The notes beneath the pieces are model-generated. The model had not been told where the DNA came from and searched no databases. It worked only from the letters and a program-made list of their open reading frames with translations. From contig CAZOLV010000006.1 of NCBI GenBank assembly GCA_964580725.1, positions 33,768-97,767 of the forward strand: 64,000 nucleotides of DNA. The letters run 5' to 3'. Positions 35,901-43,820 of this stretch are shown piece after piece. This DNA is from Amarolinea sp964580725. GTDB lineage: Bacteria > Chloroflexota > Anaerolineae > SSC4 > Amarolineaceae. Numbering within the stretch: the first letter of the stretch is position 1; every line of letters begins with the position of its first letter. The translations under genes and the position numbers were made by a program.

Positions 35901-36199
35901 TCGGCATCGAGCGCCGTCACGACATGGTTGGCGCTGTTGCCATCAATGATCGTCGTTGTCCTATCGGCGCCCAACACCGAAACGCCCGCCTTCAGCACAA
36001 TGTTTTCGACATAGACGCCGGGCTGCACGACGACCAGATCGCCCGCCGTCGAGGCGGTGATGGCAGATTTGATCGTGGTATAGGCGCAAGCAGGGCAGAC
36101 TGTGCGCACCGTGTACGACTGCGCCGCGCCATCCTCGGAGATGCGACCGGCCAGTAAAGACAACGAAACGAAGGTGAACCATAAAAAGAGCGATGTCAT
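32924..36199 (-). CDS. Very large exported right-handed beta-helix protein
   Basis: ATG 36199 gives a signal peptide (MTSLFLWFTFVSLSLLAG); longer frames from 36283 bury it. The 1091-aa product has a YTTIKSAI start and a conserved early block (VVVQPGVYVENIVLKAGVSVLGA, split over two strands) typical of Pmp-like or NosD proteins. About forty helix turns follow, each like GGAL-x(n)-NxFxxNxA. The repeats (GGALLLQ, GNxAxxxGGGL) resemble chlamydial Pmp GGA(I/L) motifs. No catalytic site was found. The C-terminus YNYTWVSQTFVPYVR resembles the YLPLV tail of the glycosidase-like protein. A surface adhesin or scaffold is the best guess. The strong sequence bias creates a long false frame on the + strand. 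Confidence 0.85.
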   Translation of the reverse strand: MTSLFLWFTFVSLSLLAGRISEDGAAQSYTVRTVCPACAYTTIKSAITASTAGDLVVVQPGVYVENIVLKAGVSVLGADRTTTIIDGNSANHVVTALDADMDATTILSGFTIRNGQSVEGGGIALYGASPTLRDLIIEDNRAPNNFGGGLALILGAQPIIENCIIRNNSAARGGGIGIFDVNSRATLRQTTIISNTVTDSGAGLFLFQYASASLTDVVLEGNVATRRGGGATLLNQSSLVVSQSLIVGNASVVGSAGGLAVDIGSQAVISQTMVMSNTAQLDGAGVHVDRAALTVTDQSAFIGNVAGRSGGGLAVSGNTTASAQATLHDVTWRANRAANLGGAALFSQNSQIVFSANLLEDNQALNGGALYLTTTSPVIETSQFRRNQASQLGGAIVLDQGSNAVLRQNEFDSNQAGLNGGALLLQTASAPQVISSTFTSNVAVSGSGGAIVLLTGANVLLADNQFTANSGLDGGALLVSGAQAQIERNLFSGNMAQRLGGALVGTAQASLTVLDSQFSANSAQSSGGALLMQENSGGFLARNLWASNSAVSGGAVYLIGGAPVFEDSLWRENSASQYGGALTSDGSSVALRRNSFELNMAGLSGGAVMLQLASTPLLDSNRFYTNTASAAGGGALLLTGGISATVQANQFADNLALDGGALMLSNAAATINQNQFMTNQAFRLGGALVATDHASAIVHSNWFTANQAYSDGGAVLIQLDSSGWFTKNSVRDNSAFGKGGGLRAFSGVALTADDNTFAGNQAQDGGGLQVEQATTTTAARNRFETNTASLRGGAVHVGSGGQVTISAGVVISNTASSHGGGLYAAAGSSLAVHDTLLQGNRASSAGGAIRWAGANGELRNSQVFDNWAAVSGGALSVVAASPQISGNMIQNNASDQLGGGVYLQGVSQPVLHNNLIAGNRANVQGGGIFMIDGPQAILQYNTIADNGQTGAGEGVSVTGGSSPTLRGNIIAGNRRGVVVSSNSAATLVRNDVWNNRDGNYAGVAPGASDLSVEPRFVTDALGDYYLSCRRAGRNSDSPLLDVGPDSAAAAGLDQLTTCGSNAPDINQTDLGYHYSFFNYTWVSQTFVPYVR

Positions 36200-36496
36200 T
36201 GTCCTGTTCCTCGACTGGGGATATATGGATCGGCAATCATAATTACCGGAAATGAGTTTAACGAAGCATCGAGGTTCTGCCAATGGTCAATCAGTCTTAT
36301 CGAGCGATCAAGGTCAGTTTACACCCTCTCGCTGCCCGCACTCGTATGCGGTCATCCGTTGTGGACGAAAGTTCTGAGGTTCAGAAAAAAGAGGAGATGG
36401 AACAGCAGTTGCATGGCGCAGCCGCTGTATGCAGGAACGTTCGACCTCGATGACTTGCATTCCGAAGCCGAACGTCCCTGTTGTACTGCGCCGGTT
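36200..36496. other. Noncoding interval between rfbB and the beta-helix gene
   Basis: About 300 bp of lower-G+C sequence upstream of the beta-helix gene. It should hold that gene's promoter (minus strand) and the end of the rfbB transcript. I see no consensus promoter pair, no strong hairpin and no gene. Confidence 0.5.
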
Positions 36497-37522
36497 TCAG
36501 GCGCTCTTGACGGCGCGTCCGGCGTAGAGGCGTTGGTAGAACTCGCGGTAGTGTTCGCCGTTCTTGATCTTGCGCCACCACCACTGGTTGGCATGATACC
36601 AATGCACCGTCTTGACCACCGCTTCGGCGCAGGTGTGGCGCGGCTGCCAGCCGAGCGCCCGCAGCTTGCTCACGTCGAGCGAATAGCGGCGATCATGTCC
36701 GGGGCGGTCGGTCACCGGTTGGATCAGGCTGGTGGGCTTGCCCAGTGTCTCCAGAATGAGACGCGTCATGTCAATGTTGCGCATCTCGGCTCCTGTGCCG
36801 ACGTTGTAGACCTCGCCAATCGTTCCCTTGCGCAACACAACGTCAATGCCTTCGCAATGATCCTCGACATACTGATAATCCCGCATCTGCAGACCATCGC
36901 CGTACAGCGGCAGCGGAATGTCGTCCAGCGCATTGGTGACGAAGAGCGGCACCACTTTTTCGGGATACTGAAATGGCCCAATGTTGTTCGAGCCGCGCGT
37001 CATGGTGACCGGCAGGCCATAGGTGATGTGGTAGGAGTTGACCAGCAGATCGGCGCTGGCCTTGCTGGCCGCATAGGGAGAACGCGGCTCCACCGGGTCG
37101 TTCTCCTTCGAAGAACCGGTCGGGACATGGCCATAGACTTCATCGGTGGAGATTTGATGATACCGTTCCAACCCAAAGCGGCGCGCCGCTTCGAGCAAAA
37201 CAAACGTCCCCAACACATCGGTCTTAACGAAGGCGTCCGGGTTCATGATCGAACGGTCCACATGCGATTCGGCGGCAAAATTGACGATGACCTCGATGCC
37301 ATGCGCTCGAATCGCCATTGCCACGGCGTCGGCGTCGGTGATGTCCCCGTGCACGAACACGAAGCGCGGGTCGTCGTCCACGCTCAGCAGGTTGTCCAGA
37401 TTGCCCGCATAGGTCAGTTTGTCGAAGACCACCACCTTGATGTCGTCGTATTTGGCAAGCAGGTAGTGGGTGAAGTTGGCGCCGATGAAGCCGGCGCCGC
37501 CGGTGATCAAGAAATTACGCAC
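36497..37522 (-). CDS. rfbB: dTDP-glucose 4,6-dehydratase
   Basis: An extended SDR with the NAD-binding GGAGFIG (residues 8-14), STDEVYG, and the YxxxK pair in SPYAASKAS. The segments LTYAGNLDNL, FAAESHVDRSI and YNVGTGAEMRN are diagnostic of RfbB/RmlB. It converts dTDP-glucose to dTDP-4-keto-6-deoxyglucose, the branch point to rhamnose and other deoxysugars. Directly upstream lies the nucleotidyltransferase that makes its substrate. rmlC and rmlD are not in the window. Length 341 aa, the family norm. Confidence 0.93.
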   Translation of the reverse strand: MRNFLITGGAGFIGANFTHYLLAKYDDIKVVVFDKLTYAGNLDNLLSVDDDPRFVFVHGDITDADAVAMAIRAHGIEVIVNFAAESHVDRSIMNPDAFVKTDVLGTFVLLEAARRFGLERYHQISTDEVYGHVPTGSSKENDPVEPRSPYAASKASADLLVNSYHITYGLPVTMTRGSNNIGPFQYPEKVVPLFVTNALDDIPLPLYGDGLQMRDYQYVEDHCEGIDVVLRKGTIGEVYNVGTGAEMRNIDMTRLILETLGKPTSLIQPVTDRPGHDRRYSLDVSKLRALGWQPRHTCAEAVVKTVHWYHANQWWWRKIKNGEHYREFYQRLYAGRAVKSA

Positions 37523-37566
37523 GGTGCAGTCGTCCTCTTGTCAAAGATATTGCGCATCAGCGGCGC

Positions 37567-38640
37567 TCAGAGAATGCCGGCCCGGCTGTGATCGCCCAGC
37601 GTCAGTTTCAACGCCTTTGGCTTGATCGGCGAGCGCGCCACTTCGACGTAGCGGCCAACCAGGCTATCTTCGATGCGGGTTTCGATGCCGATGATGCGGC
37701 TGTGTTCCAACACGATGCTGTGTTCGATCTCGCTGTCCTCGATCACACAGTGATGATAGATCGAAGTGAACGGCCCGATGTAGCTGTTGATGATGCGCGT
37801 CCCTTCGCCGATGATGGCCGGGCCGCGGATGACGCTGTTGATGATCTCTGCGCCGCGCTCGATCGTGACCTTGCCGCCAATCTGCGAGTCGCGATCAACG
37901 TAGCCAAGCATCACATGCTCGATCTCGTCCAACACACGGCTGTTGGCTTCCAACATGTCTATCGGTTTGCCGGTGTCAATCCACCAGCCGCGGTGAACGT
38001 AGGGATGAACCTGGTATCCCTGATCCACCAGCCATTGAATGGCGTCGGTAATTTCCAACTCGCCGCGCCACGAGGGTCGGATGTTGTTGACCGCATCGAA
38101 GACGTGTTCGTCGAACATGTAGATGCCGACCAGCGCCAGGTTGGAACGAGGGTTGCGCGGCTTTTCAACCAACCGTACAATTCGCTGCGTTTCGTCCAGT
38201 TCGGCCACGCCGAAATGCTGCGGCTCGGCCACCGGCGTCAGCACGATCTGGCTGTTCCAGGCGCTCGATGCAAAGTCGCGAATGAGCGGGCTGATGCCCC
38301 CTTCGATCACATTGTCGCCCAGGAACATCACGAACCGGGAATTTGCCAGGAAGTCCTGGCTGATCTTGACCGCATGTGCCAGCCCGGCGGGCGTTTCTTG
38401 GGCAATGAAGGTCACGTGGACGCCCCACCTGCTGCCGTTACCCACCGCCTCGCGCACCTGACGCGCATTGTCGTCTACGCCAACCACAATCCCGATATCC
38501 TCGATGCCGGCGTCGCGAATCGCCTCGATGACCCGGAAAAGCACCGGTTTGTTGGCAACCGGCACCAGTTGCTTGGCGTTCGTATAGGTGAGCGGATAGA
38601 GGCGCGAGCCTTTGCCGCCGCTCAGAATCAGTCCTTTCAC
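37567..38640 (-). CDS. rmlA: Glucose-1-phosphate thymidylyltransferase (long, LbH-containing form)
   Basis: GTG 38640 is preferred to GTG 38646 because it places AGGGGG at the right distance and gives the standard start MKGLILSGGKGSRLYPLT. The N-terminal ~240 residues are a Rossmann-like nucleotidyltransferase (substrate loop KQLVPVANKPV, metal Asp in FLGDNVIEGG). The last ~100 residues contain left-handed beta-helix hexapeptides (IGEGTRIINSYIGPFTSI). This marks the long bacterial/archaeal form rather than the short RmlA. It makes dTDP-glucose from dTTP and glucose-1-phosphate. The start lies 10 nt downstream of the end of the BY-kinase gene. Length 357 aa. Confidence 0.9.
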   Translation of the reverse strand: MKGLILSGGKGSRLYPLTYTNAKQLVPVANKPVLFRVIEAIRDAGIEDIGIVVGVDDNARQVREAVGNGSRWGVHVTFIAQETPAGLAHAVKISQDFLANSRFVMFLGDNVIEGGISPLIRDFASSAWNSQIVLTPVAEPQHFGVAELDETQRIVRLVEKPRNPRSNLALVGIYMFDEHVFDAVNNIRPSWRGELEITDAIQWLVDQGYQVHPYVHRGWWIDTGKPIDMLEANSRVLDEIEHVMLGYVDRDSQIGGKVTIERGAEIINSVIRGPAIIGEGTRIINSYIGPFTSIYHHCVIEDSEIEHSIVLEHSRIIGIETRIEDSLVGRYVEVARSPIKPKALKLTLGDHSRAGIL

Positions 38641-38649
38641 AGACACCCC

Positions 38650-39312
38650 CTACTGGTAATAGCCGCGCAGCCGGCGGTCGGGCGGCGCGTTGTTCAAGAC
38701 GCTGCCGACCAGACGCGCATTGACTTTTGCCAACAACTGTTGGGCGCGCTGCGCATGTTCGCGTCGTGTGCCGCTGGCGTTGACCACGAGCAGCACGCCA
38801 TCCACCTGCGAGGCCAGGATGGCAGCATCGGTGACAACCACGATGGGCGGCGCATCGAACAGCACCAGGTCTGCCAGCCCGCTCAGCGTCTCCCTGGCGG
38901 CCGCCATGCGCTGCGACGCCAGCAGTTCGGCCGGGTTGGGCGGCAATGGGCCGCTGGTCAACACACGGAGACCCGCGACGGCAGTCTCCTGCAAGGGCGG
39001 ATCGAGTAGCCTCTTTTCGTCGGTCAGCAGGCTGGTCAACCCAACGGCGTTGCTCACCCCAAACAGTTCATGTTGGCGCGGGCGGCGCAGGTCTGCATCC
39101 ACCACGATCACCTGGCGTCCGGCCTGCGCTTCGACCACAGCCAGGTTGGCTAGCACCGTTGATTTGCCTTCCTCCGGGCCGGCGGCGGTGATCAAGAGCG
39201 TGCGCAGCGGCCGGTCCAGGCTGGCAAAGGTAAGGTTGGTGCGCAGACTGCGGTACGCTTCGGCGATCGGTGCGCGTGCGTCGCTCAAGGTCGCCAGGGC
39301 TTTCGTCGTCAT
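38650..39312 (-). CDS. BY-kinase / CpsD-CapB family tyrosine kinase
   Basis: A MinD-like ATPase with Walker A GPEEGKST, Walker A' VVDADLRRP and Walker B LVLFDAPP, preceded by the EAYRSLRTNL helix typical of bacterial tyrosine kinases. It is a stand-alone kinase domain, so the Wzz-type proteins encoded upstream should supply the membrane activator. The C-terminal Tyr cluster is nearly absent: only GYYQ remains, so autophosphorylation sites are few. It regulates chain length and export of polysaccharide. Length 220 aa; 30 nt separate it from the preceding Wzz gene. Confidence 0.9.
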   Translation of the reverse strand: MTTKALATLSDARAPIAEAYRSLRTNLTFASLDRPLRTLLITAAGPEEGKSTVLANLAVVEAQAGRQVIVVDADLRRPRQHELFGVSNAVGLTSLLTDEKRLLDPPLQETAVAGLRVLTSGPLPPNPAELLASQRMAAARETLSGLADLVLFDAPPIVVVTDAAILASQVDGVLLVVNASGTRREHAQRAQQLLAKVNARLVGSVLNNAPPDRRLRGYYQ

Positions 39313-39342
39313 GCCAGGTCTTTCCTCTCTGTCGTCCTTTGG

Positions 39343-40002
39343 TCAATCGGCCTGCGTTGGGATCAGGCCCAACACCGGCACTCCGAGATGTTTTTCGATG
39401 GCCTGGGGGGTGCGCAGCACGTCGGCCTCCAGCCACTCCAGCCAAAAAACCAGCAAAGCGCCCAACACCGCCCCCAGGACGAAGCCGGCGGCGCCGTTGA
39501 GCGGCGGATTGGGACGAAAGAGCGGTGCATCAATGACATGATCCACCACTTTGACCTCGATGCGGTCGCGTTTGTCCTGCTGATTGTAGTACGCCGTGCG
39601 CTCCTCGACGAAGATGTCGGCCATCGTCAGGGCGATCTGCCGGGAAACATCGGGACGCTCGTCTTTGGCGTCTATCTGAATAGTGAAGTTGGAAGAGTCG
39701 GAGCTGACTTCGGTGCGCTCCAGCAGATCATAGGTGCTCATATCGAGCTGGGCACGATCAATGACTTTCTGCGCCATGTCGTGCGTGTCAATGTTGATCA
39801 CGAAGTTGCGTAAAAGGTCTTTGGCAGTGTTGCCCAGGCCCCAATCGGGTGTACCAGGCACCACACTGACCTTGGCGCTGGCGCGGTAGATTTTTGTCTG
39901 CGTCAAGCTGAAGCCAAAAGCGGCCGCCCCCGCCAAAACTGCCAGGGCCAGGATGATCCAGCCGCGCTTACGCAGGATTTCCAGGTAGTCTCTCAATTCC
40001 AT
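39343..40002 (-). CDS. Wzz/CapA-type chain-length determinant protein
   Basis: ATG 40002 (MELRDYLEILRKR) is chosen because it is the standard Wzz start and removes a long unlikely N-terminal extension. One helix near the N-terminus (about 17-37) and one near residue 178-198 bracket an extracytoplasmic region. The second is followed by a cytoplasmic tail (EADVLRTPQAIEKHLGVPVLGLIP) that contacts the BY-kinase in this family. It is a co-polymerase setting polymer length. Length 219 aa. Confidence 0.87.
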   Translation of the reverse strand: MELRDYLEILRKRGWIILALAVLAGAAAFGFSLTQTKIYRASAKVSVVPGTPDWGLGNTAKDLLRNFVINIDTHDMAQKVIDRAQLDMSTYDLLERTEVSSDSSNFTIQIDAKDERPDVSRQIALTMADIFVEERTAYYNQQDKRDRIEVKVVDHVIDAPLFRPNPPLNGAAGFVLGAVLGALLVFWLEWLEADVLRTPQAIEKHLGVPVLGLIPTQAD

Positions 40003-40116
40003 CGAACTGCCATCCCCACATGACTGATCTTCTCTCAGTGATTCTACCACACGAAGCGAAAAGTCCCAATCTCCGGCCGCAGTCACGATTCGGACAGGGC
40101 GAGATGCGCTGCGCCG

Positions 40117-40821
40117 TCAGGAGCGCGGGATTTCGCCAATCACGCTCAGTCCAAGCGCTTCGAGATCGGCGCGGTCGCGCACGCTGGCGTCGAGGTAGTC
40201 CAGGAAGAAGCAAAGCGCCAGCCCCACCATCAGCGCCAGCGCCAGGCGCAGCGGCAGGTCGAGCCGTTCGCGCAGTCCAGCCCCAACCGCCCCCAGGTGC
40301 GGGCCGTCAATGAGCACAACCTGGATCGGCGTCGGTTCGGCGCCGCGCGCCAGCAAGCCCTGGTAGAAGAGCGGCAGGTCGGCCTGCATGGTCTGGCTGA
40401 TCGCCTGCATGATCTGGCGCAGTTCATCGGCGCTGCCGCTGCTGGCGCTGATGGTCAGGATGCGGTGCAGTTTGCCTGCCTGCGTGCTGCCCTGAATCAC
40501 GCCAGGCGCAACCGTCAGGCCGGCGGCGGCCAGGCGCCGGCTGACGGCGTTGGCAAACTCGCTGCCCTTGACGATTTCGCTCAGGTCGTCAATCAAATAC
40601 TCGCTGCCCAACCAGGTGTAGTAACGGTCGTAGGCATAAGCGCCGGCCGGGCGCGGCTCCGGCTGCAGGCCAACGTTGAAGCGCAGCGAGGCGCTGAAGA
40701 CCTGCGGGTGCGGCATCCAGGGGCGCTGCGAGATCAGCCCAAACAGAGCGACCAGAAGCACCAGTCCCGCCGGCAGCCACCAGCGGCGCCAGACGATCTG
40801 TGCGTAGCGGCGCAGTTCCAT
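40117..40821 (-). CDS. Second Wzz-like chain-length protein
   Basis: The start MELRRYAQIVWRRWW is like that of the downstream Wzz. It has two helices (about 15-32 and 190-208), an extracytoplasmic middle of about 160 residues with little similarity to the other copy, and the family tail (RDRADLEALGLSVIGEIP). Two Wzz proteins side by side may form a mixed assembly or serve different polymers (inference). Length 234 aa. 114 bp of noncoding DNA separate it from the next Wzz gene. Confidence 0.82.
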   Translation of the reverse strand: MELRRYAQIVWRRWWLPAGLVLLVALFGLISQRPWMPHPQVFSASLRFNVGLQPEPRPAGAYAYDRYYTWLGSEYLIDDLSEIVKGSEFANAVSRRLAAAGLTVAPGVIQGSTQAGKLHRILTISASSGSADELRQIMQAISQTMQADLPLFYQGLLARGAEPTPIQVVLIDGPHLGAVGAGLRERLDLPLRLALALMVGLALCFFLDYLDASVRDRADLEALGLSVIGEIPRS

Positions 40822-40857
40822 GCGCTTGCCCTCCTTGTCGAACTTCTCTTGCGAACT

Positions 40858-41997
40858 CTATGCCTGCGGCGGCTGCCTGGCCTGGCGCAGCGCCGCGCGA
40901 TGCGTCTCCAGGCGCTGTTCGACGGCCAGGCCCAGTTCGCGCCGGAAACGTTCTTCACTGAAACCCTCGGCGTGACGGCGGATGCGCTCCGGGTCGAACG
41001 ACAGCGTTTCGAACATCTGCACGGCAGCGGCGAGCGCCGCCGCGCTCTGTTCTTCGAACAGCAGGCCGGTCGTTCCGTCTATCACCGTATCGAGCGAGCC
41101 GCCGCCCGCAAAGGCGATGACGGGCCGCCCGCTGGCCTGCGCCTCCAGCGGCGCAATGCCGAAGTCTTCCAGGCCGGGAAAAATGAACGCACGGCAGTTC
41201 TGGAACAACTCGACCAGGCGCGCCCATGACACCTGCCCCAGGAAAGTGACGTTGGGGCCGGCAATGGCGCGCAGGCTCTCCAAATCGCGCCCCTCGCCGT
41301 AAACGAGCAGCGGGCGCCCCAGTTGCGTGAAGGCCCGCACCGCCAGATCGGTGCGCTTGTACGGGATCAAACGGCCGCCGGCCAGGTAGTAATCACCGGC
41401 AGGCTTGCCAGAGGGCACGAAGCGGTTGGTATCCACCGGCGGAAAGATGATCGTGCTGTCGCGGCCGTAGTATTTGCGGATGCGACGCTGCACGGCGCGC
41501 GAAATGGCGATGAAACTGTCTACCCGATCGGCGGCCAGGCGATCCCACAGGCGGTAGTAGCTGAGGATGGGACGCAACACGACGTTCGCCGTTCGTGCGA
41601 GCCTGCCCTCTCGTTGTGAGTAGGAATCGAAATTCCATATGAAGCGCGTCGGCGTCAGGCAGTAGCAGATGTGCAGCGTCTCTGGCCCGGTGATGACGCC
41701 GTGGCAGAAACCGCTCTTGTTACTCAGCACCAGCTCGTAGCGGCTCAGATCGAACTGTTCGAAGGCAAAGGGATAGAGCGGAAGATAGGCTTGATGATGC
41801 CGGAACACACCGGGCAGGCGCTGCATGAAAGAGGTGTGGATGTCCCAGGCGTCGAAGGCGGGGCGTTGGCGGGCCAGCGCCGGCCAGTACATGCTGGTGT
41901 AGATGGGTGGGCGCGCAAACATCTCGGCCAGCACTTCGAGCACATTCTCGGCGCCTCCGATCTGGTTCAACCAGTCATGAACAATGGCGATGGGCAC
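40858..41997 (-). CDS. GT4-family glycosyltransferase
   Basis: A GT-B fold enzyme: N-terminal IVHDWLNQIGGAENV, middle CYCLTPTRFIW, then the C-terminal nucleotide-sugar part (YLAGGRLIPYKR, VTFLGQVSWARLVELFQNCRAFIFPGLEDFGIAPLEAQA). The last block contains the E-x7-E motif of retaining GT4 enzymes. The HDWL...GGAE start matches WbaZ-like mannosyltransferases of O-antigen or exopolysaccharide pathways. The exact donor is unknown. Length 379 aa. It leads a group of - strand genes with wzz, BY-kinase, rmlA and rfbB. Confidence 0.88.
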   Translation of the reverse strand: MPIAIVHDWLNQIGGAENVLEVLAEMFARPPIYTSMYWPALARQRPAFDAWDIHTSFMQRLPGVFRHHQAYLPLYPFAFEQFDLSRYELVLSNKSGFCHGVITGPETLHICYCLTPTRFIWNFDSYSQREGRLARTANVVLRPILSYYRLWDRLAADRVDSFIAISRAVQRRIRKYYGRDSTIIFPPVDTNRFVPSGKPAGDYYLAGGRLIPYKRTDLAVRAFTQLGRPLLVYGEGRDLESLRAIAGPNVTFLGQVSWARLVELFQNCRAFIFPGLEDFGIAPLEAQASGRPVIAFAGGGSLDTVIDGTTGLLFEEQSAAALAAAVQMFETLSFDPERIRRHAEGFSEERFRRELGLAVEQRLETHRAALRQARQPPQA

Positions 41998-42026
41998 GAG
42001 GTCGGTTTCACTGCACTTTCTGCGGG

Positions 42027-42830
42027 CTATCGCAACAGCAGATGGCTGCGCCGCCAGGCCATGAAAAGGCCAATTGCCAGCAGCGCCAGCGCCGCTTGCG
42101 CCATGCGCAGCCAGTTGACGCCTGAGCCAGGCGCCGGAGTCGGCGGGGCGGCGGGTGCGGATTCGGTCGGTGCGACCGCAGGCGCTTTCAGTGCGGCAAC
42201 CGGCGCCTCGGCTGTCAGCGTAGGCGCCGCCAGGGTCATGAAGGCGTCCGACGCGGGGATCGTGGGCGCAGGCGCAGGGACGGATGCGCCCGGACCGCTG
42301 TCGGAAGACGGTACGATCATGGCCGCTGCCGGCGTCAGCGCCTCGGTTGCCTTCATTGGCGACTCCGATTGGGGCGCCGCCGGCGTCGTGTTGTCGAGCA
42401 CTGTCGCCAAAACAACCACAGACTCCACCTGTTTCGCTTGCAATGCCGATGGCGCGGGCCTGGCAGCGCGTTGGTACGACATCAGGTCTCCCAAAAACAA
42501 GGCCAGGAAGAGCACCGTGGCCAGGGCGGCGGCGTTACGCAGGGCAGGCGGGTTGGCAAAAAGACGTTGCCAGAATGACGGCGTGCGCACAAGGACAAGA
42601 TCGGCCTCGCTGAGGGTGAAGGAGCGCGGCAAGCTGACACGCGGCAGCGCCTTGACCAGCGTCACTGTCTGGCGCAGAGCGTCGAGCCGCCAGGCGGTGT
42701 CTGGGTCGCTCGCCAGGGCCTCCTCGATCTGAGATCGTTCCAGGGCGCTCACCTCCCCATCCAGAAAGGCGGAGAGTAGTTCGTCGGAGATATGCGGTTG
42801 TGTGTGGCGCACGTTTCGATTGCTATTCAT
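42027..42830 (-). CDS. Anti-sigma factor-like membrane protein
   Basis: ATG 42830 is preferred to GTG 42839. The N-terminal ~70 residues (ISDELLSAFLDGEVSALE, then EALASDPDTAWRLDALRQ) match the anti-sigma domain that clamps ECF sigma factors. The HxxxCxxC zinc motif of ZAS domains is missing. A first helix lies around 100-120, followed by a Pro/Ala-rich extracytoplasmic stretch of about 110 residues and a second helix at the C-terminus (MAQAALALLAIGLFMAW). It lies just downstream of the sigma gene and should hold the sigma factor at the membrane until a signal arrives. Length 267 aa. Confidence 0.78.
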   Translation of the reverse strand: MNSNRNVRHTQPHISDELLSAFLDGEVSALERSQIEEALASDPDTAWRLDALRQTVTLVKALPRVSLPRSFTLSEADLVLVRTPSFWQRLFANPPALRNAAALATVLFLALFLGDLMSYQRAARPAPSALQAKQVESVVVLATVLDNTTPAAPQSESPMKATEALTPAAAMIVPSSDSGPGASVPAPAPTIPASDAFMTLAAPTLTAEAPVAALKAPAVAPTESAPAAPPTPAPGSGVNWLRMAQAALALLAIGLFMAWRRSHLLLR

Positions 42831-42902
42831 AGTAGACACTTCATCAGAAGCTTCATCGGAAGCTTGGTCACCGCTGACGCGGATAATGGCCCGGTTTTCC
42901 CT

Positions 42903-43511
42903 TTAATTATGTGTTCCCGGCTCGTTTTCCAGACGGTACCGCTGTGGCAAAAGTTCCGAATGTCGCAGGAGCAGGTCACGCAGGTGCATCCGAGCGCGGC
43001 TGAGTCGCGACTTGACAGTGCCCAGGGGAACGCTGCAAATCTCGGCAATTTCTTGATAGGAGACGTCCTCGACATCGGCCAGAATCAGCGTCAGGCGTTG
43101 ATCGGCTGGCAGAGATTCGATGCTGCGGCTGATGAAGGCGCCCAATTCGCGCTGCAGGACTTCGCTTTCAGGACCGGCGCCTGGATGCACCAACGATTCG
43201 GCGTAATCGGGGTCTTCGGCCAGGTCGTCGAGCGAACTGACGCCATGCCGGGCACGCGCCCGCAGCCAGTCGTAGCAGTTGTTGGTCACGATGCGGAGGA
43301 ACCAGGCTTTGAATGACCCGCCGCGGTACGATTTCAAGGAACGAAAGGCCTTGATCGCCGCCTCCTGCACCGCATCGGCGGCCGCGTCGGTATCGTCTAA
43401 CATGCGGAAGGCGACGTTATAAGCCAATGCCTGATGGCGTTGAATCAGTTGGTTGAACGCCCGCAGTTCACCGCCTGCGGCCGCAGCGATCAGAGAACTT
43501 TCATCCATCAT
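42903..43511 (-). CDS. ECF-type RNA polymerase sigma factor
   Basis: Region 2 is seen in AFNQLIQRHQALAYNVAFRML, DAVQEAAIKAF and GSFKAWFLRIVTNNCYDWLR. Region 4 is seen in LPADQRLTLILADVEDVSYQEIAEI and VPLGTVKSRLSRARMHLRDLL. There is no region 1 or 3, hence the ECF class. ATG 43511 is chosen among GTG 43517, ATG 43511 and ATG 43508. The anti-sigma gene follows after about 70 nt, so the pair is probably autoregulated. Length 202 aa. Targets may include the adjoining surface-polysaccharide genes (inference). Confidence 0.92.
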   Translation of the reverse strand: MMDESSLIAAAAGGELRAFNQLIQRHQALAYNVAFRMLDDTDAAADAVQEAAIKAFRSLKSYRGGSFKAWFLRIVTNNCYDWLRARARHGVSSLDDLAEDPDYAESLVHPGAGPESEVLQRELGAFISRSIESLPADQRLTLILADVEDVSYQEIAEICSVPLGTVKSRLSRARMHLRDLLLRHSELLPQRYRLENEPGTHN

Positions 43512-43608
43512 GCACACCCGGCCTGGGGCCGCTGCGGGCAGCAGACCAGAGTTCGACGCTGGCGCAGTCGAGCTGGCGTTCGCTGGATCTTCGGCTGTTC
43601 GAGTCTAC

Positions 43609-43637
43609 TTGACGAAATTTTCATCTTGCACTATACT
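43609..43637 (+). promoter_or_regulatory. Near-consensus sigma70 promoter of tRNA-Leu
   Basis: TTGACG (43609-43614) and TATACT (43632-43637) with a 17-nt spacer, 45 nt before the tRNA. Confidence 0.8.
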
Positions 43638-43682
43638 GGCCCGCAGTTTTGTGGCGCTTTCGTTGACGACTGCCGCCTGAAT

Positions 43683-43768
43683 GCCGAAGTGGCGGAACAG
43701 GCAGACGCGACGGTCTCAAAAACCGTTGAGGTTCGCACCTCGTGTGGGTTCGAGTCCCACCTTCGGCA
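43683..43768 (+). tRNA. tRNA-Leu (anticodon CAA)
   Basis: The 7-bp acceptor stem GCCGAAG (43683-43689) pairs with CTTCGGC (43761-43767), and the discriminator is A. The anticodon stem ACGGT/ACCGT (43710-43714, 43722-43726) encloses the loop CTCAAAA with anticodon CAA at 43717-43719. A long variable arm (GAGGT..ACCTC) marks a class II tRNA, and the T arm contains GTTCGAGTC. CCA is not encoded. It reads UUG codons. Confidence 0.96.
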
Positions 43769-43820
43769 CTGGATTATACCAGGTATTGGCGAAAGGCGCT
43801 AAACTTTTTGCGAGGAGTAG

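Noticed and set aside
34367..36157. A 596-residue open frame on the + strand
   Set aside because: It is antisense to the beta-helix gene, has no ribosome site or domain, and arises from the repeat codon pattern of that gene.
37588..39009. A 473-residue open frame on the + strand
   Set aside because: Antisense to rmlA and the BY-kinase gene, both certain.
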